Source of the DNA: CAZGSV01 sp964528605
GTDB lineage: Bacteria; Armatimonadota; Zipacnadia; CAZGSV01
Direction: 5' to 3'
DNA: 8,276 bases
NCBI GenBank assembly: GCA_964528605.1
Contig: CAZGSV010000130.1
Coordinates: 1-8,276 of the forward strand
Positions 1 through 6,467 of this stretch are shown in pieces. Made by a program: the position numbers and the translations under genes. The notes beneath the pieces are model-generated. The model saw only the letters and a program-made list of their open reading frames with translations, was not told the origin of the DNA and did no database searches. How positions within the stretch are numbered: position 1 is the stretch's first letter; each line of letters opens with the position of its first letter.

Positions 1-695
1 AAGTACCCCACCGCCAGCGGCACCACGCTCGCCGGCCGCGTGTAGAAACTGTGCCACCCCGTGTTCTCCATGATCGGCCCCTGGTCCGCCGCTTGCCACC
101 CCTCCCCATCGTCGCTGGTGAAATGGTAGGCGCGTTCCACCCGATCGCTGCCGATGACGAACATATGCCACCGGCCCCGGTCCCAAATCGCGAACGGGTC
201 CTTGTACCCGGTGACGTGCACGCCGCCGTCATCCGGATAGTCCGACCACAGCACCCGCCTCGCCGTGCGCGCCTCAAACTCGGATGGATCGCTCGCGTCA
301 TCGAACCTCAGTATCGCCCATCCACGCTCGAAGCCCGCGCAGCCGTAGAGGCGATACTTGCCGGTTGCGGGGTCTCTCACTATCGCCGGCCGCTCGAACC
401 CGGCTACACCAGCGTCCTCCCGCCGCAAGCGGTTGACCACCTCGAAGCGCCGACCGTCGGCGCTCTTGAGAATGCGAATCTCGTAGCCCCTCTTGCCCTT
501 GGGCGACTTGTTCTCGCGCATCCGCGCCGCCAAGTAGAAGGCGCCGTCCTCGGCCAGCGTGACCGAGGGCGCCCCTGCCCACCATTCCGACACGTTCTCA
601 TCCGGCTCCAGCACAACCTCATACCGCGCCATCGCCGCAACCAGGTCCTCGAACAAGGCCCTCACCTCGCGCTTACCGTAGTCCGCACGCCACAC
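1..695 (-). CDS. Beta-propeller glycoside-hydrolase-like protein (GH43/GH32-like fold), C-terminus beyond window
   Basis: This open frame runs off the left edge; 231 codons are visible. The translation is convincing protein: residues 27-60 contain EVVLEPDENVSEWWAGAPSV, and later come PAIVRDPATGKYRLYG (about 103-118) and HVTGYKDPFAIWDRGRWHMF (about 160-179). Repeated 'DP..G.(W/Y)...' strands, each followed by an acidic hairpin, are the hallmark of five-bladed beta-propeller glycosidases of the GH43/GH32 type. The substrate cannot be read from the sequence. The likely role is hydrolysis or binding of glycans, alongside the sialidase-like gene 8 bp upstream in the same transcription unit. The start is uncertain. 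GTG at 695 is the first possible start after an in-frame stop inside the upstream gene, but GTG at 665 or ATG at 632 (giving MARYEVVLEPDE) are alternatives, and none has a clear Shine-Dalgarno site. I see no signal peptide. That it is a real gene is likely; the exact family is inference. Confidence 0.72.
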   Translation of the reverse strand, partial: MWRADYGKREVRALFEDLVAAMARYEVVLEPDENVSEWWAGAPSVTLAEDGAFYLAARMRENKSPKGKRGYEIRILKSADGRRFEVVNRLRREDAGVAGFERPAIVRDPATGKYRLYGCAGFERGWAILRFDDASDPSEFEARTARRVLWSDYPDDGGVHVTGYKDPFAIWDRGRWHMFVIGSDRVERAYHFTSDDGEGWQAADQGPIMENTGWHSFYTRPASVVPLAVGY

Positions 696-703
696 GCCAC
701 CGC

Positions 704-1711
704 CTATCCCTTGCCCTCAGTCCACTCCGGCGTCAAGACCACGTGCTTGATCCGATCCCGCTTCCCCGACTCCGACTTGAACGCGTAGGTCACCTGGATG
801 AGGCCCGCGCGATCCTGAATGATCGCCGGATACTCGTAACTCCCCGGCGGCGTCTCCAGGTCTCGCATCACCGGCCAGGTCTCCCCCTCATCCTCCGAGA
901 GCGTCAGCGTCAGCCGCGAACGGTCCGTCTCCGACCTGTTGAACGCAAGCGCGGCCCGGCCGTCCCGTAGTCTCACCATATCGAGCGCCGAACCATGATT
1001 CGGCAAGTCGGTATAGACGCCCGGCGTCCACGTCCGCCCGTTATCAAAGGACTGGCTCCGCCCGATGCGCGGCAGTCGCTCCGGTGTGGTGGACTTGTGC
1101 TGCGGCCGCAGCAGCGCAAAGAGAGAGCCGTCCGCGCGCTGGATTAGGGTAGGGTGCCGGTGCGGGACACCACCCACCGGCGGACTGTAGAACCAGGTCG
1201 CCCCCTGGTCGTCCGATATCAGGAAGCGTGACCCGCCCTCATCACACCCGACGCCCAGAATGAAATCCCCGTTCTCCAGCACGATCGGCTTGGTGCGAAA
1301 CACGTACCCCCATTCCTCTCGAATCATCACGTCGTCCGACCAGGTGTGACCGTTGTCCGCGGATAGCCTGTACTTCTGATCCACGCTCGACCAGCGCACC
1401 CCCGGCCCCGGCGGCCCGTCGAGCCTGCCGTGCATAGTCCCGTAGAAGCAGAAGAGCCTCCCCGCAGGATCAACGAACAGCACCGGGTTCCCCTCCGGCT
1501 TCCCCGGCGTGTCCGCGAAAACCACCGGCTGCTCCCATCCGTCGCTGCCGGCCCGCTTGCGCACCAGGAGGATCGCCTGGTCCGGATGCGCCTCGTAGGT
1601 CCCGGCGTAGAACGCCGCCAGCAAGTCCCCGTTCGGCAACTCGGCGAGGCTCGAACAGTGGCACTGCGGGAACCGTGTCGTCGGATGGAAGATGAACTCG
1701 CTCTGCAGCAT
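704..1711 (-). CDS. Sialidase-like protein with four Asp-box (BNR) repeats
   Basis: A 335-residue six-bladed-propeller protein of the BNR/Asp-box sialidase family. Four Asp boxes (S-x-D-x-G-x-T-W) are visible: SADNGHTW at 117-124, SDDQGATW at 166-173, SFDNGRTW at 221-228 and SEDEGETW at 272-279. The C-terminal YPAIIQD...IQVTY...IKHVVL (about 294-326) is typical of the bacterial BNR_2 subgroup. Such proteins are exo-sialidases or related glycosidases, and some are non-catalytic; Arg139 and Tyr294 are possible active-site residues, but this is inference. The frame stays open upstream to 1831. ATG 1711 is chosen because GGAGG lies 9 bases before it and the protein body (MLQSEFIFHPTTRF) begins there. 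No signal peptide is visible, so the product is probably cytoplasmic, unlike the divergently transcribed exported lyase. It ends 8 bp before the propeller gene, so the two are probably co-transcribed. Confidence 0.88.
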   Translation of the reverse strand: MLQSEFIFHPTTRFPQCHCSSLAELPNGDLLAAFYAGTYEAHPDQAILLVRKRAGSDGWEQPVVFADTPGKPEGNPVLFVDPAGRLFCFYGTMHGRLDGPPGPGVRWSSVDQKYRLSADNGHTWSDDVMIREEWGYVFRTKPIVLENGDFILGVGCDEGGSRFLISDDQGATWFYSPPVGGVPHRHPTLIQRADGSLFALLRPQHKSTTPERLPRIGRSQSFDNGRTWTPGVYTDLPNHGSALDMVRLRDGRAALAFNRSETDRSRLTLTLSEDEGETWPVMRDLETPPGSYEYPAIIQDRAGLIQVTYAFKSESGKRDRIKHVVLTPEWTEGKG

Positions 1712-1715
1712 CGTC

Positions 1716-1725
1716 TCTCTCCTCC
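1716..1725 (-). promoter_or_regulatory. Ribosome binding site of the sialidase-like gene
   Basis: On the minus strand GGAGGAG precedes ATG 1711 with a spacing of about 7 to 9 bases. It is the reason for preferring this start over the longer reading that begins at 1831, whose extra 40 residues (Arg- and Gly-rich) do not look like part of the fold. Confidence 0.7.
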
Positions 1726-1804
1726 GTGCCGAGGGTCTTCTCGCGATAATGCCAGCATACGGCCCGCCGCGCCAGTCCCGCCCTTCGCCCTCGCAAGCCG
1801 TCAT

Positions 1805-1832
1805 TTGACACGCGGGCCTCCCCCGCCACACT
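1805..1832 (+). promoter_or_regulatory. Candidate sigma70-type promoter, possibly leaderless, for the heparinase-like gene
   Basis: A perfect TTGACA lies at 1805-1810. With a 16-base spacer it is followed by CACACT at 1827-1832, which keeps the important second-position A and final T of a -10 box but matches only 3 of 6 overall. Transcription would then start near 1839, almost at ATG 1841, giving a leaderless message. This agrees with the lack of any Shine-Dalgarno sequence before that ATG. The -10 match is weak, so the call is tentative. Confidence 0.3.
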
Positions 1833-1840
1833 AGACCGTC

Positions 1841-4591
1841 ATGCGGATCATTAGCCTCGTTCCGACAATCCTAGCCGTCACTTTGGGGTGGGCTGCCTTG
1901 TTATCCAGCGACACAGCGCAAGCAGGCAAGCAAGCGAGCGTCTTCTACCCCGCCGGCGTCATCGAGAAGGCCAAGGCCAACGCCGCGAAGTACCCGTGGG
2001 CGGCCGCAATCCAGAAGCAGACCGTCGAGGCGGCCGCACCCTGGCTCAAGTTCTCCGACGACGAACTCCGGAACCTCATGTTCGGCGCTACCATAACCCG
2101 CTCCTGGATGGTCTGGTCCAACGGCTACTGCCCCGCCTGCAAGCAGTCCGTGCCCATGTACACCTGGGAGGTTGACGCCCTCAACCGGCCGTGGAAAGTC
2201 CGCTGCCCGCACTGCAAGGAAATCTTCCCCAAGAACGACTTCTACGCCTTCTACCTCTCCGGCCTCGACGAACACGGCGTCTTCGACCCTAAGCGCGCCG
2301 ACCGCTCCCTGCTCTTCAACGTCGAGCATCCCGACCCGAACGATCCCTTGCGCACCTTCGGCGTGGACGACGGCGAAGGCTACCTCGAAGGCGAGAACCG
2401 CTGGCGCTTCATCGGCGCCTACCTCATCTACGGCCAGTGGAAGCAAGCCATCGTTGACGGCATCTCCAGGCTGGCCGCCGCCTACGTCGTCACCGGCGAT
2501 CCCGCCTACGCCCACAAGGCCGGCATCCTGCTCGACCGCGTCGCCGACCTCTATCCCACTTTCGACTTCGGGCAGCAGGGCAAAGTCTACGAGCAGCAAG
2601 GCGCCGCCGGTTACGTCTCCACCTGGCACGACGCCTGCGAGGAGACGCGCCAGATGGCCCTCGCCTACGACCAGGTTTTCGAGGGCCTGCGCACCGACGC
2701 CGAACTCATCTCCTTCCTCTCGCGCAAGGCCGCACAATATGGGCTGGAGAACCCCAAGTCTTCCTTCGCCGACATCCAGCGCAACATCGAGGACCGCATC
2801 CTCCGTGACGCGCTCAACAACCCCGCCAAGACCCACACCAACTACCCTCGCCAGCCCGTCGCCTTCGCCTTCATCAACACCATCCTGGGCTGGCCCGAGA
2901 ACCGCGAAGTCGTCTACGCCATCATTGACGAGATGCTGGAAAAGGCCACCGCCGTGGACGGCGTCACCGGCGAGAAAGGCCTGAGCGGCTACTCCTCCTT
3001 CACCGTCGCCGGCATGGCCGAACTGCTGGCGCGCTACTCCGCCATGGACGCCACCTTCCTCCCCGAAATGCTCAAGCGCCACCCCGCGCTCGCCAATACC
3101 TACCGCTTCCACATAGACCTCTGGTTTAACCAGCAGTACTATCCGCTCTCCGGCGACTGCGGCGCCTTTGCCGCACCCTCGACCGCCTACTGCGGCGCCT
3201 GGTTCCGCCGGCCCGCCTCTCCCACCGAGCCCTCCGTCTTCTCTCTGTTCTGGCGCCTGTACCAGGCCACCGGCGACCCCGCCTACGTGCAGGTCCTCTA
3301 CCTCGCCGACGGCAAGACCCTCGACGGCCTCCCGCACGACTTCTACGCCGACGATCCCGAGGGCTTCCAGAAGCAAGTCGCCGAGGTCATTGCCCGTGTC
3401 GGGCCCGCGCCCCAGGTCGGCAGCGTCAACAAGCAGCAGTGGTGCCTCGCCATGCTCCGCTCCGGCAAAGGTGACAACGCGCGCGCCCTCTGGCTCGACT
3501 ACGACTCCGGCGGCGGACACAGCCACGCCGACGGCATGAACCTCGGCCTCTTTGCCAAGGGCCTCGACCTAATGCCCGAATGCGGCTACCCGCCGGTGCA
3601 ATACGGCGGCTGGGGCTCGCCGCGCTCGCGCTGGTATGCGATGACCGCCGCCCACAACACCGTCGTCGTTGACGGCGACAACCTCGACTCGGCCGCGGGC
3701 GCCACCACCCTCTGGGCCGACGGCAGCACCTTCCGCGCCATTCGCGCCTCCTGCCCTGAACTCATCGAAGGCAAGCAGTACGAGCGCACCGCCGCTCTCA
3801 TTGATATCTCCGACCGCGACTCCTACGTCGTGGACATCTTCCGCGTCGTCGGCGGCGCCGACCACGCCAAGTTCATGCAGAGCCACTTCGGCGCGGTCAC
3901 GACGCAAGGCCTGACGCTCCAGCCCGCCGAGGACTACGGCCACGAGACCCAGATGCGCAACTTCCGGCGCGACCCCTCGCCCAAGCCCGGCTGGAGCGTG
4001 GACTGGAAGGTCGAAGACCACTACAAGTTGCTGCCGCCGGGCGCCGACATCCACGTCCGCTACACCGACCTCACCGCCGACGCCCAAGCCTACCTCTGCG
4101 AAGGCTGGATCGCCGTCGGCGGCTACAACGACACGCAGGAGGTCTGGATCCCGCGCGTCATGGTGCGCAGACAGGCAGCGCAGCGCCCCCTCTCCTCGAC
4201 CTTCGTGAGCGTCATCGAACCTTATGAGCGCAGGTCCAACGTCGCTCGCATTCGCCGCCTGCCGCTCGAGGCTCCCGCTGGCGTTCCGTACGGCGACTCC
4301 TTCGTGGCCATTGAGGTCCAACTAGCCGACGGCCGCCGTGACTTGCTCGTCGCCGCCGACGCCGAGAGACCCCTGGCTCTCGGGCATTCAGCCAAGGAAC
4401 CTCCCACCATGTTGCAGAACGACTGGGGCCTCCGCTTCCAGGGCGACCTCTGCTGGATCCGCCTCAGTGAGGTCGGCGAAGTCGAGCGCCTCGCCCTCTA
4501 CGGCGCCAAGTCCCTCGCCCTCGGAGACCTGCGCCTCGAGCCACAACAGGGCAGCGACTTCCTCGAGATGTCCTATCCCTCCAAGCCTTGA
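1841..4591 (+). CDS. Secreted heparinase II/III-family polysaccharide lyase
   Basis: A 916-residue exported protein. Residues 1-28 form a signal peptide (hydrophobic run VPTILAVTLGWAALL, probable cleavage AQA|G after residue 28). Residues 97-125 carry two CxxC pairs (C97/C100 in NGYCPAC, C122/C125 in RCPHC), a zinc-ribbon-like insert. Residues about 160-450 are helical and fit the (alpha/alpha) toroid of this superfamily, with THTNYPRQ at 331-338 and GLSGYSSF at 380-387. Residues from about 548 match the Hepar_II_III beta-sandwich: GGGHSHAD at 557-564 and MTAAHNTVVVDG at 601-612. By family analogy His562, His605 and Tyr384 are candidate catalytic or metal residues (inference). The family cleaves uronic-acid polysaccharides such as heparin, heparan sulfate or alginate by beta-elimination; the substrate here is unknown. 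An in-frame TAG at 1832 fixes ATG 1841 as the first possible start. The protein is longer than a typical heparinase II. It is divergent from the sialidase-like unit. Confidence 0.92.
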   Translation: MRIISLVPTILAVTLGWAALLSSDTAQAGKQASVFYPAGVIEKAKANAAKYPWAAAIQKQTVEAAAPWLKFSDDELRNLMFGATITRSWMVWSNGYCPACKQSVPMYTWEVDALNRPWKVRCPHCKEIFPKNDFYAFYLSGLDEHGVFDPKRADRSLLFNVEHPDPNDPLRTFGVDDGEGYLEGENRWRFIGAYLIYGQWKQAIVDGISRLAAAYVVTGDPAYAHKAGILLDRVADLYPTFDFGQQGKVYEQQGAAGYVSTWHDACEETRQMALAYDQVFEGLRTDAELISFLSRKAAQYGLENPKSSFADIQRNIEDRILRDALNNPAKTHTNYPRQPVAFAFINTILGWPENREVVYAIIDEMLEKATAVDGVTGEKGLSGYSSFTVAGMAELLARYSAMDATFLPEMLKRHPALANTYRFHIDLWFNQQYYPLSGDCGAFAAPSTAYCGAWFRRPASPTEPSVFSLFWRLYQATGDPAYVQVLYLADGKTLDGLPHDFYADDPEGFQKQVAEVIARVGPAPQVGSVNKQQWCLAMLRSGKGDNARALWLDYDSGGGHSHADGMNLGLFAKGLDLMPECGYPPVQYGGWGSPRSRWYAMTAAHNTVVVDGDNLDSAAGATTLWADGSTFRAIRASCPELIEGKQYERTAALIDISDRDSYVVDIFRVVGGADHAKFMQSHFGAVTTQGLTLQPAEDYGHETQMRNFRRDPSPKPGWSVDWKVEDHYKLLPPGADIHVRYTDLTADAQAYLCEGWIAVGGYNDTQEVWIPRVMVRRQAAQRPLSSTFVSVIEPYERRSNVARIRRLPLEAPAGVPYGDSFVAIEVQLADGRRDLLVAADAERPLALGHSAKEPPTMLQNDWGLRFQGDLCWIRLSEVGEVERLALYGAKSLALGDLRLEPQQGSDFLEMSYPSKP

Positions 4592-4695
4592 TTCCCAAGC
4601 GGGCGGTGCAGCGGCCTCCCCTTCCGCGGAGGTGAGCGATCCTGCTTAGGGCGCTCCTCATTGGATTCTTGGCCCTCGCGCAGCCGCCCCCTCGC

Positions 4696-4784
4696 CCCTC
4701 GTAGGGGCGACTCGGTGAGTCGCCCGCTGCACGGGCGGCTCGAAGTTTACCCGCCTCAGGCGGGTGGCCGCCCTCTCGTAGGGG
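4696..4784 (+). repeat. 89-bp composite palindromic repeat, copy 1
   Basis: This copy matches the unit at 4876-4964 at 88 of 89 positions; the single difference is T4740 versus C4920. It contains three hairpins: arms GGGCGACTC (4705-4713) and GAGTCGCCC (4717-4725) with loop GGT; arms CGCCCG (4721-4726) and CGGGCG (4732-4737); and arms ACCCGCC (4749-4755) and GGCGGGT (4759-4765) with loop TCA. The first two share bases 4721-4725 and so cannot form together. The unit ends with the CGTAGGGG lead of the next element. Confidence 0.9.
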
Positions 4785-4803
4785 TGAGGCGCCTGCCTCG
4801 CCC
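4782..4803 (+). repeat. GTAGGGG-led hairpin with GAGGC/GCCTC core
   Basis: Arms GGGTGAGGC (4782-4790) and GCCTCGCCC (4795-4803) pair over nine positions, with one G-T wobble and a four-base loop. The lead CGTAGGGG begins at 4777. The core resembles the perfect hairpin at 8065-8086, which links the two repeat clusters. Confidence 0.7.
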
Positions 4804-4831
4804 GCCGAAGGAGGGTGCCTGCCCACCGTAG

Positions 4832-4851
4832 GGGCACGGCATGCCGTGCCC
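4832..4851 (+). repeat. Perfect 20-bp palindrome after a CGTAGGGG lead
   Basis: GGGCACGGCA (4832-4841) is followed directly by its exact reverse complement TGCCGTGCCC (4842-4851) with no spacer. The lead CGTAGGGG starts at 4827. As RNA it could form a hairpin only by opening the central pairs; as DNA it is a perfect dyad that could also bind a dimeric protein. Confidence 0.85.
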
Positions 4852-4875
4852 GACCGCCGAAGGAGGACTCGCCCG

Positions 4876-4964
4876 CCCTCGTAGGGGCGACTCGGTGAGT
4901 CGCCCGCTGCACGGGCGGCCCGAAGTTTACCCGCCTCAGGCGGGTGGCCGCCCTCTCGTAGGGG
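4876..4964 (+). repeat. 89-bp composite palindromic repeat, copy 2
   Basis: This is the second copy of the unit at 4696-4784, offset by exactly 180 bp. Its hairpins lie at 4885-4905, 4901-4917 and 4929-4945. Identity stops abruptly on both sides (4875 and 4965 differ from 4695 and 4785). This indicates a recent local duplication or gene conversion of a defined segment. Confidence 0.9.
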
Positions 4965-4985
4965 CGTATCGCCATACGCCCCTAC
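4958..4985. repeat. Perfect 12-bp-stem hairpin overlapping the DUF169 stop codon
   Basis: GTAGGGGCGTAT (4958-4969) and ATACGCCCCTAC (4974-4985) are exact reverse complements around the loop CGCC. It is the only unit in the window with the GTAGGGG motif inverted at both ends. The right arm contains the TAG stop codon of the DUF169 gene (4982-4984). No T-tract follows in either direction. It could protect the 3' end of the message or weakly stop transcription. Confidence 0.85.
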
Positions 4986-5734
4986 CTGGGCGCCTCCTCC
5001 GCCATCCGCTCCCGAATCCTGCTCCACGTCTTCGTGCTCAGGAAACTCTCCCCCGCGTTCTCCAGCATCTCCACCCACATCGCCACCGGCGCCGCGAAAC
5101 TCAACTCGTCCTTCCCTACGAACGGCCGCGCCGACGGGTCGAACATCCCCAGCACCGCCCGCGGCTTCTCCCTCCGCGCTTCCGCCAGCGGCAGCGCGAC
5201 TATCGCGCCGCAGCCCGAACTGAACGGGCAGATCACGCCCTGCTCCGCTCGCGCATAGCCCGCTAGGGCCACCAATCCCGACAACTGATCCGCGCTCGCG
5301 AAGCAGATGACCACCGCGGGCGTTTCATCTGGGGCCAACGCCGAAACCGGCTTGAAAACCGCATAGCGTGCGGGCGCAGGCTCCACCCCGGCCTGCTGCA
5401 TCGCGGCCCGCACCATCTCCGGGGACTTCTTGTAGCGCTCCCCCGCCATCTTGCCCGGAATCCCCGTGGACACGAAGTACTCAACGTCGGGCGAAGGCGG
5501 CGCGAAGCCCAAGTAGTACGCCCCCCCTCTGCACGCGACGTGGTCCTTGTCGTAGAAGACTGTCTCTGCGCGCCGCGCCCGCGTGAGCACCCCGATGACG
5601 CAACTCCGCCCCTCCGCCGAGGGCAAATGCCCCTGCGGCTGCCGGTCCGAGTAGAAAAACGCCAGGGGGTCCTCTGCCAGTCCCATCATCTCCCTCAGCG
5701 CCGCAGTCGCCTTCACCAGTTCCGTGGTCTCCAT
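4982..5734 (-). CDS. DUF169 family protein (COG2043)
   Basis: A 250-residue protein that I recognise as DUF169, a family with no established biochemical role. Family hallmarks are AFFYSD (25-30), HVACRGGAYYLGF (65-77), EYFVSTGIPGKMAGERYKKS (85-104) and CPFSSGCGAIV (169-179). Five cysteines are present (45, 68, 144, 169, 175); several lie in the conserved blocks and may bind a metal or cofactor, which is inference. No signal peptide or membrane segment is visible, so it is probably cytoplasmic. ATG 5734 has GGAGG 10 bases upstream. The gene starts 32 bp after the stop of the HAD gene 5767-6465 on the same strand and is probably the last gene of that operon. Its stop codon sits inside the 4958-4985 hairpin. 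The length is usual for the family. Confidence 0.88.
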   Translation of the reverse strand: METTELVKATAALREMMGLAEDPLAFFYSDRQPQGHLPSAEGRSCVIGVLTRARRAETVFYDKDHVACRGGAYYLGFAPPSPDVEYFVSTGIPGKMAGERYKKSPEMVRAAMQQAGVEPAPARYAVFKPVSALAPDETPAVVICFASADQLSGLVALAGYARAEQGVICPFSSGCGAIVALPLAEARREKPRAVLGMFDPSARPFVGKDELSFAAPVAMWVEMLENAGESFLSTKTWSRIRERMAEEAPR

Positions 5735-5766
5735 TCGCGCACGACCTCCAATGGGGCTGCGGCCCG

Positions 5767-6465
5767 CTACGGCGCCGCCAGCCCTAGTATCTCGCTCAGC
5801 GATTCTACTGTCGGCCCCTCCCAGGCGTCCTCGTCTACCCGGTAGGCGTCGTAAGTCTCCTCGTGCGGCGAGCGGATGCGGATCGGCCGCATCCCCACCC
5901 GCGCCGCGCCCGACAACTCGTGGCTCCCGCCGTCGCCCACGTAGACGCAGTCCTCAGGCCCCACGCCCAAAGCCTCGCACGCTAGGTGATAGATGCGCGG
6001 CGCCGGCTTCCTCATGCCCACCTCCGAGGAGAAGACCGGCGCCTCCACCAGCGGCGCCAGCGCCGTCTCCCGCCACAGCCCCGGCACCTCCGGCGAGCAG
6101 TCGCTTATCAGTCCTATCCTGCGCCCCCCCGCACGCAGTTGCTCCAGCACTTCGACTGCGTCCCCGCGCGGCCTCAGCCAGCGCCGCGAGGCCTCCACTC
6201 GCAGCCGCACCGCCTCCTCAACCTGCTCCCGTGGCACGGGCAGCCCCCCCGCTTGCAGCAGATGCTCGAGGTTGTCCTCAAGCGTGAGGAACGCCCCCGT
6301 CCACCGCAACTCTCTCAAACCCGGCTCGCTCCAACCCGCCAGGAACTCCTCCCGCGCCACACCCAGCACCGCTGCCATCTGCGCGAGCACGCGCTCGTTG
6401 TCCGCGTTCGACACCGAGTCAACCAGCGTGCCAAACAGATCGAATATCACGGCCTTACACTTCAT
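5767..6465 (-). CDS. HAD-superfamily hydrolase (subfamily IA)
   Basis: A 232-residue haloacid-dehalogenase-like hydrolase. Motif I is VIFDLFGTLVD with nucleophile Asp9; motif II is GLISDCS (Ser121); motif III is MRKPAPRIY (Lys153); motif IV is VYVGDGGSHE (Asp178, Glu183). A helical cap lies between motifs I and II (about residues 17-100). These enzymes remove phosphate from small metabolites or dehalogenate; the substrate is unknown. The position usually held by the second Asp of DxD is Phe11, as in haloacid dehalogenases and many 'FDLFGTL' proteins, so phosphatase activity is not certain. ATG 6465 is chosen because its A is the last base of the upstream TGA (TGATG), a classic translational-coupling overlap, with AGGGG about 9 bases before it. 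A TTG one codon earlier is less likely. It is followed by the DUF169 gene after 32 bp. Confidence 0.9.
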   Translation of the reverse strand: MKCKAVIFDLFGTLVDSVSNADNERVLAQMAAVLGVAREEFLAGWSEPGLRELRWTGAFLTLEDNLEHLLQAGGLPVPREQVEEAVRLRVEASRRWLRPRGDAVEVLEQLRAGGRRIGLISDCSPEVPGLWRETALAPLVEAPVFSSEVGMRKPAPRIYHLACEALGVGPEDCVYVGDGGSHELSGAARVGMRPIRIRSPHEETYDAYRVDEDAWEGPTVESLSEILGLAAP

Positions 6466-6467
6466 CA
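6463..6467 (-). promoter_or_regulatory. TGATG stop/start overlap coupling two HAD genes
   Basis: On the minus strand the TGA stop (6467-6465) of the upstream HAD gene and the ATG (6465-6463) of the downstream one share one base. This arrangement usually lets a terminating ribosome reinitiate, which keeps the two proteins in a fixed ratio. Confidence 0.75.

Larger units (their letters stand above)
4592..4981. other. Non-coding gap between convergent genes, filled by palindromic repeats
   Basis: This 390-bp stretch lies between the stop of the heparinase-like gene and the stop of the convergent DUF169 gene. The first 100 bases hold no clear feature apart from a weak CCTCC/GGAGG hairpin at 4615-4632. 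From 4696 on it is a run of hairpin units, most led by CGTAGGGG at 4700, 4777, 4827, 4880 and 4957, all on the plus strand. No T-tract follows any hairpin, so none is a canonical intrinsic terminator, although the set may block transcription from both sides. Open frames through it simply translate the repeats and are not genes. Confidence 0.8.

Noticed and set aside
51..788. A 245-residue plus-strand open frame over the left-edge genes
   Set aside because: The minus-strand frame over 1-695 gives a well-formed propeller protein, and this frame crosses into the sialidase-like gene. It is Pro/Arg-rich and has no recognisable motif.
1901..3526. A 541-residue open frame antisense to the heparinase-like gene
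   Set aside because: It is rich in Gly, Val, Ala and Glu and mirrors the codon bias of the sense gene. The sense strand has clear family motifs and a signal peptide, and GC-rich genes commonly leave long open antisense frames.
4696..4985. A CRISPR array
   Set aside because: The repeats are composite palindromes with only two copies of the long unit, no evenly sized unique spacers, and no cas genes nearby.
4958..4985. A canonical intrinsic terminator
   Set aside because: The stem is strong, but no T-tract follows on either strand. The same holds for the other hairpins of the cluster.
4464..5078. Minus-strand open frames (204 and 105 residues) through the repeat cluster, with internally repeated peptides
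   Set aside because: The repeated peptides are only translations of the 89-bp DNA repeat. The frames overlap the ends of two real genes and lack ribosome binding sites.
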